Below, piece after piece: positions 10,201-18,322 of a DNA stretch of 64,000 nucleotides; positions within the stretch are counted from its first letter, which is position 1, and every line of letters starts with the position of its first letter. The DNA lies in NCBI GenBank assembly GCA_013298775.1, contig JAAFIV010000025.1, forward strand, positions 1 to 64,000. The letters are read 5' to 3'. The position numbers were made by a program, and so were the translations under genes. Below the pieces are notes generated by a model. That model had not been told where the DNA came from. It saw nothing but the letters and a program-made list of their open reading frames with translations, and did not search any database. The stretch is from Ignavibacteria bacterium. GTDB taxonomy: Bacteria > Bacteroidota > Ignavibacteria > Kapaibacteriales > UBA4661.

Positions 10201-10837
10201 CGTTTTTGGCAAATGCCGCGCAAGTAAATTTTTCGACGGCGAATGCGGTATTCGTGGCACGGAAATAAAGCCAAGTATTGCCTTGCAAGGCGCGTCAATA
10301 CACGATGTTCACAGTCGGCGCGTGTCGGAGGATATTTCGGCTTCGTGGGCAAATTCGGTAGAATCGCGCTCGCACGAGGATAAATGTGAAATAACGCCGC
10401 GTCTCGCGCCAGAAGAAGGCACGATTTTTCGCTGGACACCGCGCCTAGCAACGTCGCCACGTGTGCGCACGGCACAAGCGTTTCTCCGCCAAACCGAGCT
10501 TCGCGTAAGCGTTCCCGCGCTGCAAATGACCTCCGTTCTTGAGCAAAAAATACCGCAACGCGAGGTGAATGATGAATATAGAATTTCACCAAACCCCGCC
10601 CGCGATGAAGCAACGGTGAGCTTTGTAGCCGAATCCAGCATGACGCTGACGTGTTCGGTAAAAAACAGTCTTGGCGCGGAAGTCTGGCAAGAGCGCGTTA
10701 CGGCTCATGTAGGCGAGAATTCCTTCGTTTTGCCTGTGCGAAATTTTGCAAGCGGCGTGTATTTTGTAACGATGATAAAACCTTTGAACGCCGCATTGCA
10801 TCAAAGATTGCAGCAACGTTTAGTTGTTGTGCATTAA
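7271..10837 (+). CDS. Secreted subtilisin-like (S8) protease with T9SS sorting domain and an in-frame palindromic insertion
   Basis: 1188 residues. A signal peptide (about 1-27) is followed by a prodomain-like region to about 215. The S8 catalytic domain has Asp257 (VIAVVDTGVDW), His344 (QHGTHVAS) and Ser502 (SGTSMAVPIVAG). A DASGRD...GIDDDRNGKIDD segment after the Asp resembles Ca-binding insertions of large subtilases. Beta-rich repeats fill the middle. The last ~80 residues (RISPNPARDEATVSF ... ASGVYFVTM) are a type A T9SS sorting domain, so it should be exported by T9SS and released or surface-attached. Residues about 102-140 in the prodomain are encoded by a family A palindrome at 7575-7689 that leaves the frame open. 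Its substrate is unknown. Confidence 0.92.
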   Translation: MKSRFCGTRTCIHLFALGCLILECAFGLSLGMIRPISVNAFPRRNVANTSNDAALKQSNEQTIYVKMRPHIHSERLARKWLQSFLHSVSAQSFFENNRIMLCKRQHFFNSGTDILVCERWRGLLAKTQTRMSVPLKPDFTGLSEPLSSVKCTLTENIHTFQLGNAVIARLQLPQNVSTQKVCDLLEKQSERVEYAESAQTLAPRQIQTPTHVTDPLAAQQYHLDRIQIREAWTAAWNQASGSSARQPDSSMVIAVVDTGVDWEHEDLAANVWTNPAESGMDASGRDKRFNGIDDDRNGKIDDWHGWDFVGSISEDEREAGLFREDNDPKPRINTALDPAEQLQHGTHVASTLAALMNNGKGGVGIAPRCRILPIKCSTDGSRVGGISRPYEAVLYAAQMGAKIIVCSFGGGVFSRFEQDVIRTANSMGALVVAAAGNDAQVSDNADFPASYDKVLCVGASLQNDIAASYSNYGLKVHVFAPGDRITSAIIGNKYSNEWSGTSMAVPIVAGVAALVRLQNPAWSPEAVIQQIRASSDNVLTNQRTTRPLGYFGRINALKALTTRPPGLTVAETSISAAGGVMNDAVPTQVRIRCRNLLQVAQNVRLLLVSLDNRASIVGEMQTLGNIANNDEKTAQFTIQLEPSAFQGAAQTTQNGTVARTAEFALVMFADNQIGNENYSNYERISIPYSLRPQNGAQILASTQINFGTADVVNSTLSSLPSSLPTFTKTANLTLRNFGTESCTLLSMQLSGVNPSDFSAQMPASTLAAGATVQVPVQFRSQQALAGLRTARITTEVQSAQAGTQGNTSFGNTSFGNIQGGYDFSRERGQYREITDGNSLRATPTAPLDDIQTDVNLGFPFTINGIRYERVTVSSNGFCAFAPASTLVSQSTPVFSPLSTSLRANAYIAAFARDLVAAAPNASLSTKTEGTAPNRVCILQWQNMNAMQIPKRSARETDTALAVSMQLRFYENSNVIECVFGKCRASKFFDGECGIRGTEIKPSIALQGASIHDVHSRRVSEDISASWANSVESRSHEDKCEITPRLAPEEGTIFRWTPRLATSPRVRTAQAFLRQTELRVSVPALQMTSVLEQKIPQREVNDEYRISPNPARDEATVSFVAESSMTLTCSVKNSLGAEVWQERVTAHVGENSFVLPVRNFASGVYFVTMIKPLNAALHQRLQQRLVVVH
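7575..7689 (-). repeat. Family A element inside the S8 protease gene, copy 3
   Basis: Arms 7597-7622 and 7650-7675 with a 27-bp spacer; all other copies have 28. Homology to the intergenic copy at 12513-12628 (reverse complement) extends beyond the arms to about 7575 and 7689, including AAAATCAGGCTTCAGTGGC on one side and a GTAAACG-N-CAA..T flank on the other. It encodes SGTDILVC ... TRMSVPL in the protease frame. Confidence 0.88.
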
Positions 10838-10852
10838 CGAAAAAACTTTTGA

Positions 10853-10929
10853 GTAGAACAGACAAGAGTGTCTGTTCTACCGAAGCCAGTATTTCCTTGA
10901 GGTAGCGCAGACACTCTTGTCTGCGCCAC
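10853..10929 (+). repeat. Family B twin-hairpin element (core only)
   Basis: The first arm, 10853-10880, is a perfect 12-bp stem (GTAGAACAGACA / TGTCTGTTCTAC) with loop AGAG. The second arm, from about 10902 to 10929, is GTAGCGCAGACA / TGTCTGCGCCAC with one mismatch and loop CTCT. It sits between the S8 protease stop and the next T9SS cargo gene, and could act as a transcript 3' end. Confidence 0.8.
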
Positions 10930-11000
10930 ACGATAACTACATTGCAACCCTCATTGTCTCAACAATTTCTCAAACCTTTTCACTTTTTTGGAGAATGATT

Positions 11001-12347
11001 ATGAATTCCCTCGTACCCTCGTCCCTGCTTGGGCGCACCTTTGGGCTTCTTGCAGGTACAGTCGCTCTTGTTTCCTTGTCGTTTACAGCGAGCTATGCGC
11101 AAAATAGCGCGAAATCACGTGTTTCGATTGAAGTTGTCCGCGAAGGCAAGAATACTTCATCAGCAAATGATTCAACGTTTGCTGGAACATTGTTGCTCCG
11201 CGAGCGCACGGCGAGCCTTTTCCGTCGCGATTCTGCGTTTCAAGCGGGTTCTATCGCTATTCGCCGCAATGGTGGCGATTTAGAACAACTTTTGGTGGTC
11301 GCGTATGCCGCAGAATATCTGGATTCGCTTGGAAATGTTTTGCCAAACACCAGTCTCAATGCAATAAATTTGCCACAACCCTTGCCAACTGGCGCGGTTG
11401 CGTCCCCAGCAATGCCCGCGCCTACGCCCGTTGCCATCAACACCTTTCAAGGCGACCTTTCGCCCACAACCACCGACCCGAACGGCAACCGCATTGCATT
11501 CCCGCTTGGCAGCATAACACTACCAAACACGGCAAACATCCTTCCCGGTCAAACACAAGTATTACTGCGCTTTACAGCCCGTTGGTCTGACCAATCCTTG
11601 CAGCCGCGTACTGCTGGTTTGCAAGGTCGCCGTTTTGTGCGTTTGCGCCTGTTGCAAGCCTTGGGCAATACCTACGAACTCGGCGCGACGCTCGCAACGG
11701 TGGTACTTGACGACCCGCTTCGCGTTGGTCCCGTAATTATGAATGCCATTCAAGACAAAAATTTAGCGCGAAATGTAAGCGATGTGATTGAGTTGGAATC
11801 ACCACAATTCCGCTCCGATGGGCTTCCCGGCACGGTTTTCTACGATGAAAATTACAACGCCATGACCTACACCGCATTTTCGTCGGATGCCTCTAGCGTT
11901 ACCGTGCAAGCACTTCAGTCAGATACTCGCTTTGCTGGTCGTCCATCGCTGTTTTACGTGGTGCAACCAGGCGCGATTATCGGTAGTCGTATAACGCTGA
12001 CGGTGATTGCGAATGACGGTACGGGAATGCTTGCGCGAGATGAATTTGATGTTACGGTTGTTCAAAACACAACATCGGTCAAAAGCGATGAACAAGCACA
12101 GTTTGTTGCATCTCCCAACCCAGCAACAGAGCGGCTTTCAGTCAAATCAACGGCGAAAACAACAGGTATTATTCGCACGAAAGTTTCCTCGCTGTTGGGT
12201 GAAACCTTGCAAGTGGCAGAGCAATCCGTTTCGGCAGGCGCGGAATACCGTCAAGAGCTTGATTTGACGGGCTTCCCAAGCGGCGTGTATATGGTCGAAG
12301 TGCAGGATGGCGCGTCGCGTAGTGTTCGTAAGGTTGTTAAGCAATAA
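11001..12347 (+). CDS. Secreted T9SS cargo protein, function unknown
   Basis: About 448 residues from the ATG at 11001, chosen because GGAG lies 7 bp before it. The frame is open further upstream only through a family B repeat. A signal peptide (LLGRTFGLLAGTVALVSLSF ... SYAQ) is followed by a beta-rich body with Ala/Pro/Thr-rich linkers (LPTGAVASPAMPAPTPVA). The C-terminus is a type A sorting domain (FVASPNPATERLSVKS ... FPSGVYMVEVQDG). It would be exported across the outer membrane by T9SS. No catalytic motif is recognised. It lies 160 bp downstream of the S8 protease on the same strand and ends at a strong terminator shared with the convergent LptF/G gene. Confidence 0.82.
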   Translation: MNSLVPSSLLGRTFGLLAGTVALVSLSFTASYAQNSAKSRVSIEVVREGKNTSSANDSTFAGTLLLRERTASLFRRDSAFQAGSIAIRRNGGDLEQLLVVAYAAEYLDSLGNVLPNTSLNAINLPQPLPTGAVASPAMPAPTPVAINTFQGDLSPTTTDPNGNRIAFPLGSITLPNTANILPGQTQVLLRFTARWSDQSLQPRTAGLQGRRFVRLRLLQALGNTYELGATLATVVLDDPLRVGPVIMNAIQDKNLARNVSDVIELESPQFRSDGLPGTVFYDENYNAMTYTAFSSDASSVTVQALQSDTRFAGRPSLFYVVQPGAIIGSRITLTVIANDGTGMLARDEFDVTVVQNTTSVKSDEQAQFVASPNPATERLSVKSTAKTTGIIRTKVSSLLGETLQVAEQSVSAGAEYRQELDLTGFPSGVYMVEVQDGASRSVRKVVKQ

Positions 12348-12418
12348 TGCTCAGGCAATGATGCTCCAGCAATAATGGTCAAGCAATAATTGCACAGATT
12401 TTTTAGATTAAAAAACGT

Positions 12419-12456
12419 ACAACGCCTGTTAGAATCACACTTCTAACAGGCGTTGT
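12419..12456. terminator. Bidirectional terminator hairpin between convergent genes
   Basis: Perfect 16-bp stem ACAACGCCTGTTAGAA / TTCTAACAGGCGTTGT with a 6-base loop, flanked by AAAAAA on the left and a T-rich right side. It lies between the cargo gene ending at 12347 and the minus-strand permease ending at 12657, so it can serve both. Confidence 0.8.
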
Positions 12457-12512
12457 TGTTTGAAATATTGTCTCCAAAAACCTGTGTACACGGCAAAATA
12501 TCTGAGAAACAA

Positions 12513-12628
12513 CGAAAATCAGGCTTCAGTGGCACAGGCATTCTTGCCTGTGTCCCTCACCTGAATCCAGCACCAATGCTCACAGACAAGAATGTCTGTG
12601 CCACTATTGCAAGATTTTTGTCGTTTAC
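12513..12628 (+). repeat. Family A element, copy 4 (covariant arm)
   Basis: Core arms 12527-12552 and 12581-12606, spacer 28 bp. The left arm reads CACAGGCATTCTTGCCTGTG: the A-to-G and T-to-C changes fall on opposite sides of the arm hairpin and keep it paired, although the two arms no longer match each other perfectly. The outer flanks match those of the copy inside the S8 gene. Confidence 0.88.
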
Positions 12629-12656
12629 TGAAGTATTAAAGCAATCGTCAAATTCA

Positions 12657-13778
12657 TCAGGTTTTTGCGCGAAGCATATTCACGCAGCCCGCTAGAAAGA
12701 AGATTCCATGCGGCATCCAGGCGATAAACATTGGTGCGAAGGATGAAGATTGTCCCAGTGCTTTACCGATTTGAATACATGCCATGTAGAGAAACGCTAT
12801 CACAATCGCGGTCGTGATTTCCAGTGCCAATCCCGCTTTGCGCTGCCCGCCGCCGGAGAGCGGGACGCTAAAAAGCAGCACAATAAAGTTCGCAAAGGGC
12901 AGCGCGTATTCGGAAAAATAATTGATTTGTTGCTTGCGAACATCTTTCCCGCTCCGCTCGGAAACGGTGATAAATTCACGCTGTTCGGGCAAGGTGAGTT
13001 CATCAATATTGCGCTGAAGCTGCATGAGAACACGTGGCGTGGTGATGGTTTTTAATTCGTAATACTCGTAAAAGAGCATCTGTGCGGCATTGGGGCTGCT
13101 TTGCAAAAGGCTGTCGGTCGAAAAGCGGTGTTCGTAGGCTCGCGTAAGTTTCCATGAAGTTTTGAGTGTGTCGAATGAAAAAGAGGCAGCATCTATGCGG
13201 CGTACAAGGCGCGGCGAGGTTTCGGAGGAATATTCTTCGAGTGTCAGATTTGTACCAGTTTTGGAGAGGTCGTCGTAGAAACGGAGAATGAGGTTTTGCT
13301 GCGGCGTATCGCGTACATACAGGTTGTAGAGCGAGGTTTCGGTGCGTCCTTTGCCCAAGTATTGCTGCTCAATGTCCGCTTTTTTGCGGTTTGCTCGTGG
13401 CACGAGCCAGCCATCGAAATAGACTTGAAAGCCGCTTAATATCACGCCAAGAAGCAGCACTGGCAGCATTATTCGGTAAATGCTCAGTCCGCCCGCTTTC
13501 ATCACGGTAATTTCATGCGATGTGGAAAGCCGCCCCATCGCAAAAAGCCCTGAAAGCAAGAGTGCAACTGGTGTGATGAGCTTTACGATTTGTGGTAAAT
13601 AGTTTAGATAAAAAAGGACAATCACGCGCACGGGAGCTTTTCGGTCAATAAATCCATCCAAATTTTCCAGCAAATGCACCACCACAAACAGCACACACAG
13701 CCCCAAAATACTGAAGCTCACCGTTTGTAGAAATTGGCGAATGATGTACCAATCCAAAGTTTTGATGCGGAGAAACAT
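12657..13778 (-). CDS. LptF/LptG-family lipopolysaccharide export permease (YjgP/YjgQ)
   Basis: About 373 residues from MFLRIKTLDWYIIRQFLQ at 13778. The upstream in-frame extension to 13862 overlaps a degraded repeat and is probably not translated. The family layout is clear: membrane segments near residues 12-35, 55-80 and 97-120, a large periplasmic beta-jellyroll region, then three more at the C-terminus (NFIVLLFSVPLSGGG, ALEITTAIVIAFLYMA, FIAWMPHGIFFLAGCV). The motif around HEITVMKAGG is typical. With LptB it extracts LPS from the inner membrane and passes it toward LptA; an LptE-like gene is at 60778. F and G cannot be separated from one sequence. Confidence 0.9.
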   Translation of the reverse strand: MFLRIKTLDWYIIRQFLQTVSFSILGLCVLFVVVHLLENLDGFIDRKAPVRVIVLFYLNYLPQIVKLITPVALLLSGLFAMGRLSTSHEITVMKAGGLSIYRIMLPVLLLGVILSGFQVYFDGWLVPRANRKKADIEQQYLGKGRTETSLYNLYVRDTPQQNLILRFYDDLSKTGTNLTLEEYSSETSPRLVRRIDAASFSFDTLKTSWKLTRAYEHRFSTDSLLQSSPNAAQMLFYEYYELKTITTPRVLMQLQRNIDELTLPEQREFITVSERSGKDVRKQQINYFSEYALPFANFIVLLFSVPLSGGGQRKAGLALEITTAIVIAFLYMACIQIGKALGQSSSFAPMFIAWMPHGIFFLAGCVNMLRAKT

Positions 13779-13807
13779 GGAAACATGGAAAAATATGCAG
13801 AGAAAGA

Positions 13808-13848
13808 GTCGCAGACAAAAGTCGCAGACAAGAGTGTTACGCGCTACC
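13808..13848. repeat. Half of a family B element
   Basis: GTCGCAGACA occurs twice 13 bp apart, followed by AGAGTGTTACGCGCTACC. The last part matches the variant left arm of the family B copy at 26827. The second arm is missing. It overlaps the upstream in-frame extension of the LptF/G gene. Confidence 0.6.
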
Positions 13849-13865
13849 GTGAAGGCAATCAAAAC

Positions 13866-15983
13866 TTAGCGTCCACGCTGGTTGCCACTTGGTTGCGTTC
13901 CTGTGGAACTTTGCGCATTGCGCTCGACAATAAGCATGATACAGCGAGCCATGACGCGCTCTTGCGGGGTTTCGGGTGGCGCAATATCGTTTGTGGGTTC
14001 AATTTGCGGAGCTTGCCCCGAAAGCATGGGCGTAAGGCGTTTTAATTCCTCCGCAATAATCTTTGCATTCCGCTCCAAACCTTGCTGCGCGGACTTTTCT
14101 TCAAAGGAAAACGGTACAATGCGTACACTCAAACCACTGTTCTGACCAGCAGTTTGCGCACTATTTTGAATGCCAATCGCACCAGCAGCAATTTCGCGCA
14201 AAATCTCGGTTTGTTCTGCGCTCAAAGCCGCATCGTTATCGCGTGGAAGGAGAAAACGGTAGCGTTCAATGATTTTATCCTGCACTTTTTGCGCCCGCTT
14301 TTGGTCAAGCGGCAAACGATAGGCAATCATAGTCAATTCTCGCTTGCCCGTGCGCCCCAGCGAATCCGTTCCAACAAGCCGCGCCGTTACTTCCTCCGGC
14401 GCACTTGCCCACGAACTTGCCTCAAGCGGCAAGGACAGCGCATACGGCAAACTCGAACCCGTTGTGCGGAAAATCGTATCACGTCCGTCGCCGATAAGCG
14501 TGAACGTCCAGGAGCGTAATTGCGGGCGCGGGCGGGCATCCAAGCCAACGTCGAGTTTGCGCGGTTTTGCAAGCAGATTTACGCCGCCAATCCGCACCGA
14601 AGCCAGTATTCGTGCGTCATTCGTTTGAAATTCCACACAGCGCACTGCGTCTTCTCCCGCGAATCCTTGTACACGCTTCCGTGCAGAAGCCGCAGTATTA
14701 CTTGTGTTTGGCTCGGTAAGAAGGCGTTTTCCATCAACATCCCAAACATTTTGCAAATAATTTCGCACTGCTTCCACACGTTGCCGCGAAAGCGCACTAT
14801 TGCTGGCTTCTGGCGCGATTATACTGAGCGTAGCATTGGGAAATTCGCGCAAACGTTTTCCCAAAATATTCAAGGTTTCGGCGTAAACGGCAAGCGGGTC
14901 GGGACGAAGATTTTGTGGCGAGAAGCCTGATGTTTCCTCGCTTGTAAGCTGTTTGATGTCGCGGGGAAGCTGGGCAGAGTTTGGCTCAAAAAAGAGGCAG
15001 GGCGTGAGTGGAAGCACATCGGTCATAAGAAACTCTTCCAGCGTGAGAAAACTTGTCTGCGTGGCGATTTTATACTCCACCTGCGAAACAAGCTGCGAAG
15101 CAGGTACGAAGCGGCTTACGTACAAGTCCAGTCCGCCGCGTCCGCCTGTTCTGTTCGAGGCAAAAATGCCGATACTTCCTGGAAGCATGGCGAAGTCAGA
15201 ATCATCAAATTCGCTATTTAGCTCTGGAAGCGGCACGGGTGCTTGCCAGCGACCATCAATGCGCACCGAAAGAAAAATTTCAAAACCGCCCTTGCCACCA
15301 AAACCATTCGAGGCGAAATACAAGGAATCATCGGACTGCAAGTGTGGTGTAATCTCGTCTTGCGGGGAATTGAGTAATTCGCCCACATTCACAGGCGGCT
15401 GCCACGCGCCGCTTTCATCGCGGTTTGCCGCCCAGAGGTCCGTGCCGCCGCGCCCGCCAGAGCGTGTTGATGAAAATACAATGCTTTTTCCCGATGGCGA
15501 CAAGGCGGGATGCGCATTGAAGTCGTCGGTGTTTAACGCCTCTAGTGGTGAGGGTTTTGGGAAAGCATTCTTGCGGTCGGAGGCTTGAAAAATATTCAGG
15601 AAAGGGCGTGTTTTTACCATGCGAAACGCAGAAAGCAAGACCGTTCCATCTTTTGCAAAACTGATGTATGATTGATTGCTTCGTGTCTGCACAAGCGAGG
15701 TGACAAGGCGTTCTGCGGGAGAAAAACGTGGGCGTTGTTCGCCAGAAGTGGCATCACGGCGTGTTTCAAACTTTGCAGTAAAAAATTGCGCCCAGCCCGA
15801 TTGCTGCGAAGAGAAGTACAGAAGCCGCTCATCGGGGGAATAACTTGGTGCGAAGTCGTCGGTGGGGGTATTCAAAATGGCGAGATTTTGCGGCTCTTCC
15901 CACTTTCTGCGCTCGGTTTGCGCAAAAGCGGAGATGTGTGCTACAAGCAAACATACAAAAAGAATGAGGCGGGAAGAGCGCAT
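13866..15983 (-). CDS. PD40 beta-propeller protein with C-terminal OmpA-like region (PorE-like architecture)
   Basis: About 705 residues from the ATG at 15983, preceded by AAGG; the longer frame upstream is low-complexity and unlikely to be coding. The signal peptide is RLILFVCLLVAHISAFAQ. Residues about 25-300 contain several PD40/WD40-like strands (APSYSPDERLLYFSSQQSG, HPALSPSGKSIVFSSTRSGG, FAMLPGSIGIFASNRTGGRG). The C-terminal half has a degenerate OmpA-like segment (LFFEPNSAQLPRDIKQLT ... ALSRQRVEAVRNYLQ). PD40 plus OmpA is the layout of peptidoglycan-linked proteins near T9SS, such as PorE. Whether this copy binds peptidoglycan is uncertain, because the usual diaminopimelate-contacting Asp/Arg pair is not obvious. 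It lies 87 bp upstream of the LptF/G start on the same strand. Confidence 0.75.
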   Translation of the reverse strand: MRSSRLILFVCLLVAHISAFAQTERRKWEEPQNLAILNTPTDDFAPSYSPDERLLYFSSQQSGWAQFFTAKFETRRDATSGEQRPRFSPAERLVTSLVQTRSNQSYISFAKDGTVLLSAFRMVKTRPFLNIFQASDRKNAFPKPSPLEALNTDDFNAHPALSPSGKSIVFSSTRSGGRGGTDLWAANRDESGAWQPPVNVGELLNSPQDEITPHLQSDDSLYFASNGFGGKGGFEIFLSVRIDGRWQAPVPLPELNSEFDDSDFAMLPGSIGIFASNRTGGRGGLDLYVSRFVPASQLVSQVEYKIATQTSFLTLEEFLMTDVLPLTPCLFFEPNSAQLPRDIKQLTSEETSGFSPQNLRPDPLAVYAETLNILGKRLREFPNATLSIIAPEASNSALSRQRVEAVRNYLQNVWDVDGKRLLTEPNTSNTAASARKRVQGFAGEDAVRCVEFQTNDARILASVRIGGVNLLAKPRKLDVGLDARPRPQLRSWTFTLIGDGRDTIFRTTGSSLPYALSLPLEASSWASAPEEVTARLVGTDSLGRTGKRELTMIAYRLPLDQKRAQKVQDKIIERYRFLLPRDNDAALSAEQTEILREIAAGAIGIQNSAQTAGQNSGLSVRIVPFSFEEKSAQQGLERNAKIIAEELKRLTPMLSGQAPQIEPTNDIAPPETPQERVMARCIMLIVERNAQSSTGTQPSGNQRGR

Positions 15984-16062
15984 AAAACCTTGCTCAAAGA
16001 GATGTTGTATCAAGAGAAAATTGAGGAGAATGCTCTTCACAAAAAGTCTATTTCTGTGAATG

Positions 16063-16884
16063 CTATAATTCGCCAAATTGCTGACGATATTGTGCCAGAA
16101 GTGCCTCCAATTCTTGTGCCTTCTGCTCTGCCTGTTCTGCATTCTTTCGTGCTTGAGTTGCCTCGCGTTGTGCTTGTTCTGCCTCGCGTTGCTTCTCTTC
16201 TGCAAGCTCCACGCCTGTTGGCAACAGCACGCCGTTTGTATCCGCCCAGCGCAACCACGTTGTTTCAGCATCAAGAATAGTACCGTACCAAGGCGTGAGG
16301 TATAATCCCATTCTTTCACTGTACAATGCGCCATTTGGTGCGGGTTTGATGGGTAGATACTCGTATTGCCCATTCACGAATGTGCGTCGAAAACCAGCGA
16401 AATCTTCTGCATTGTAAGGGTCGAACCAGAAATACTCTGGAAGGCGCATCCTATCTCGATAAACGAACATTTTTTCACCTTTGTCAATATGTGCAGTGGA
16501 AATGGAGAGCAGTTCCACAACGACATCGGGAACGCGCCCATCATTTTCCCATGCAACCCAGCTTTTACGCTCTCTGCGCGGCACATCCATAACAACGTAC
16601 ACATCTGGTCCGCGAAAATCATTATTCATAATTTGCGAATCGCTGAAATACACGAAATTATTTACTCCTGCAAAGAAATCGCGGTCGTACCACGCCAAAT
16701 GAAGCGGGTCCACAAGCAAGCGGCTTTGAATGCCATGACGTTCTGTTTCCACATTTGCTCCATCGCTGTAAGGTAGTTCATTTTCTCCTGGTAAACGCTC
16801 GGGCATGAACGGGGTAATGCCGTAATAGGCGCGTGTTTCCGCAAACGACGGTGGATACAAGCGTTGGTTCTCTTCGCGTGCCAT
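16063..16884 (-). CDS. Uma2-family (DUF820) PD-(D/E)XK nuclease-like protein with coiled-coil tail
   Basis: 273 residues. The central region has the family acidic pattern: FRGPDVYVVMDVP and then RVPDVVVELLSIST, the D...(E/D)x core of the PD-(D/E)XK fold. The last ~50 residues are a Glu/Ala/Gln heptad coiled coil (EEKQREAEQAQREATQARKN), common in family members of filamentous and multicopy-rich genomes. Biochemical function is unknown; a role as a nuclease linked to mobile DNA is inference. It ends about 80 bp from the PD40/OmpA start. Confidence 0.85.
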   Translation of the reverse strand: MAREENQRLYPPSFAETRAYYGITPFMPERLPGENELPYSDGANVETERHGIQSRLLVDPLHLAWYDRDFFAGVNNFVYFSDSQIMNNDFRGPDVYVVMDVPRRERKSWVAWENDGRVPDVVVELLSISTAHIDKGEKMFVYRDRMRLPEYFWFDPYNAEDFAGFRRTFVNGQYEYLPIKPAPNGALYSERMGLYLTPWYGTILDAETTWLRWADTNGVLLPTGVELAEEKQREAEQAQREATQARKNAEQAEQKAQELEALLAQYRQQFGEL

Positions 16885-16978
16885 AGTTGTTCCTTGATGT
16901 TCAGTTGTACAAAATGGACGTACTGCCAGAATAGCACAGATTTACTTGCTTTATCAATCAATTTGCTTTATCAATCAA

Positions 16979-18031
16979 TCATCCCAAAACATCCCACGAA
17001 ATAGGTGTGCCTTTTTTGAGTGCGTTTTTGACGGTTTTGCCCAACAGCGTTTCGTAAAATTTTGGTGCTAAACCTGTTCCCGGGCGCACAATACGGAGGT
17101 TTTCTGCCGTAAATGCTTCGCCTGCGTGCATATCTTTTGCTACAAACAAAGAACGGCGGAATTGGATGGACTTCTTTTCTTTTTCCGTTGCTCCATAAGA
17201 AATTTTTCCTAAGGATTGATGCGCTCTTTCGGACTCCACTACCAATGCCGCCATTTCCTCTGGCTCCATCGAAAAGGTAGAATCCACGCCACCATCGGCG
17301 CGGCGGAGCGTGAAGTGCTTTTCAATCACTCGCGCACCGAGGGCGACCGAAGCTACCGATACTCCTATACCCATTGTGTGGTCGGAAAGCCCAACATGGC
17401 AACCGAAAATATCGCGCAAGTGCGGGATAGTGAGAATGTTCGTGTTTTCGGGCGTTGCGGGATACGTGCTGGTGCATTTCAGTAAGACTAAATCCTTACA
17501 GCCCGCTTCACGAGCGGCACGCACGGCTTCATCCAGTTCGCCAATTGTTGCCATACCCGTTGAAATAATGAGCGGTTTGCCTGTTGCGGCTGCCTTGCGA
17601 ATGAGCGGCAAATGGATGTTTTCAAAAGAAGCAATTTTGTAGCATGGCGCGTTTAATTCTTCCAAAAAATCCACAGCCGTTTCGTCGAAAGGCGAGCTAA
17701 AAACCTCCAAGCCCAGCTTTCGTGCATGGTCAAAGATAGGCTTGTGCCATTCCCACGGTGTGTAGGCTTGTTGGTACAATTTGTGTAAAGATTCGCCTTT
17801 CCACAGGCTGTTCGGGTCGCTGATAAAAAAATCGCCCTCTTGAATGTCAAGCGTCATTGTATCGGCGGTGTAGGTCTGGAGCTTGATAGCGTGCGCTCCA
17901 GAGCGGGCTGCTGCATCAATAATTGCAAGTGCGCGGTCCAGTGATTGGTTGTGATTTCCACTCATTTCCGCAATAACAAACGGCTTGTGTGCCGCACCAA
18001 TACTATGTTTGCCAATCTGAATATCGTGCAT
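16979..18031 (-). CDS. pseI: Pseudaminic acid synthase (NeuB/PseI family)
   Basis: Condenses phosphoenolpyruvate with a 6-carbon diacetamido sugar to make a nine-carbon nonulosonic acid for surface glycans. The NeuB TIM barrel spans about 1-280: FVIAEMSGNHNQS, AIKLQTYTADT, YKIASFENIHLPLIRKAA, ISTGMATIGELDEAV, HVGLSDHTMGIGVSVASVAL and VIEKHFTLRRADGGVDSTFS. A SAF antifreeze-like domain fills the last ~60 residues (RRSLFVAKDMHAGEAFT ... GKTVKNALKKGTPI). YTADTMT and the GGVDSTFS loop fit PseI better than sialic acid NeuB. The rest of the pathway (pseB, C, F, G, H) is not in this window. Expected in the cytoplasm. Confidence 0.9.
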   Translation of the reverse strand: MHDIQIGKHSIGAAHKPFVIAEMSGNHNQSLDRALAIIDAAARSGAHAIKLQTYTADTMTLDIQEGDFFISDPNSLWKGESLHKLYQQAYTPWEWHKPIFDHARKLGLEVFSSPFDETAVDFLEELNAPCYKIASFENIHLPLIRKAAATGKPLIISTGMATIGELDEAVRAAREAGCKDLVLLKCTSTYPATPENTNILTIPHLRDIFGCHVGLSDHTMGIGVSVASVALGARVIEKHFTLRRADGGVDSTFSMEPEEMAALVVESERAHQSLGKISYGATEKEKKSIQFRRSLFVAKDMHAGEAFTAENLRIVRPGTGLAPKFYETLLGKTVKNALKKGTPISWDVLG

Positions 18032-18070
18032 AGTTATTAAAAAATGTTCAAAATGTTATTTGGTGATTTT

Positions 18071-18248
18071 TGGTAACTGCTCAGGTCTTGATATGGGAAC
18101 GCGGATTTGAGGACTTGAGAGGATGTTGAGGATAGAAAAAACGGATAGAAAAACACGGAGAAAAAAAACACGAAAAAAAGTCCTCAAAATCCTGAGTGTC
18201 TGGGCTTCATCCGCGTTCATTGACGAATGACCTGACCACAGTTACGAT
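18071..18248. repeat. Family C inverted-repeat element
   Basis: Ends GGTAACTGCTCAGGTC and GACCTGACCACAGTTACG are near reverse complements. Inside, GGAACGCGGATTTGAGGAC pairs with the GTCCTCAAAATCC ... CATCCGCGTTC side. It lies upstream of pseI. Confidence 0.75.
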
Positions 18249-18253
18249 TATTG

Positions 18254-18305
18254 TTTACAATCTCAGTTTACAATCTCAGTTTACAATCTCAGTTTACAAT
18301 CTCAC
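18254..18305 (+). repeat. 13-bp tandem repeat, four units
   Basis: TTTACAATCTCAG repeated four times, the last base of the last unit changed. It lies directly after a family C element and just before the stop of the minus-strand gene. Confidence 0.9.
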
Positions 18306-18322
18306 ATAACCTGATTTCAAGC

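Noticed and set aside
12527-12606. Family A hairpins as ordinary rho-independent terminators
   Set aside because: The arms lack a following T tract, occur also before and inside genes, and copy 4 sits next to a separate genuine terminator at 12419. They may still end transcripts, but that is not their defining feature.
16374-16622. Open frames within the Uma2 gene as a second small protein
   Set aside because: Antisense and alternate-frame shadows; the Uma2 frame has the family acidic motifs.
16979-18031. Sialic acid synthase (NeuB) proper, rather than pseudaminic acid synthase
   Set aside because: The YTADTMT segment and GGVDSTFS loop favour PseI, although legionaminic acid synthase cannot be fully excluded.
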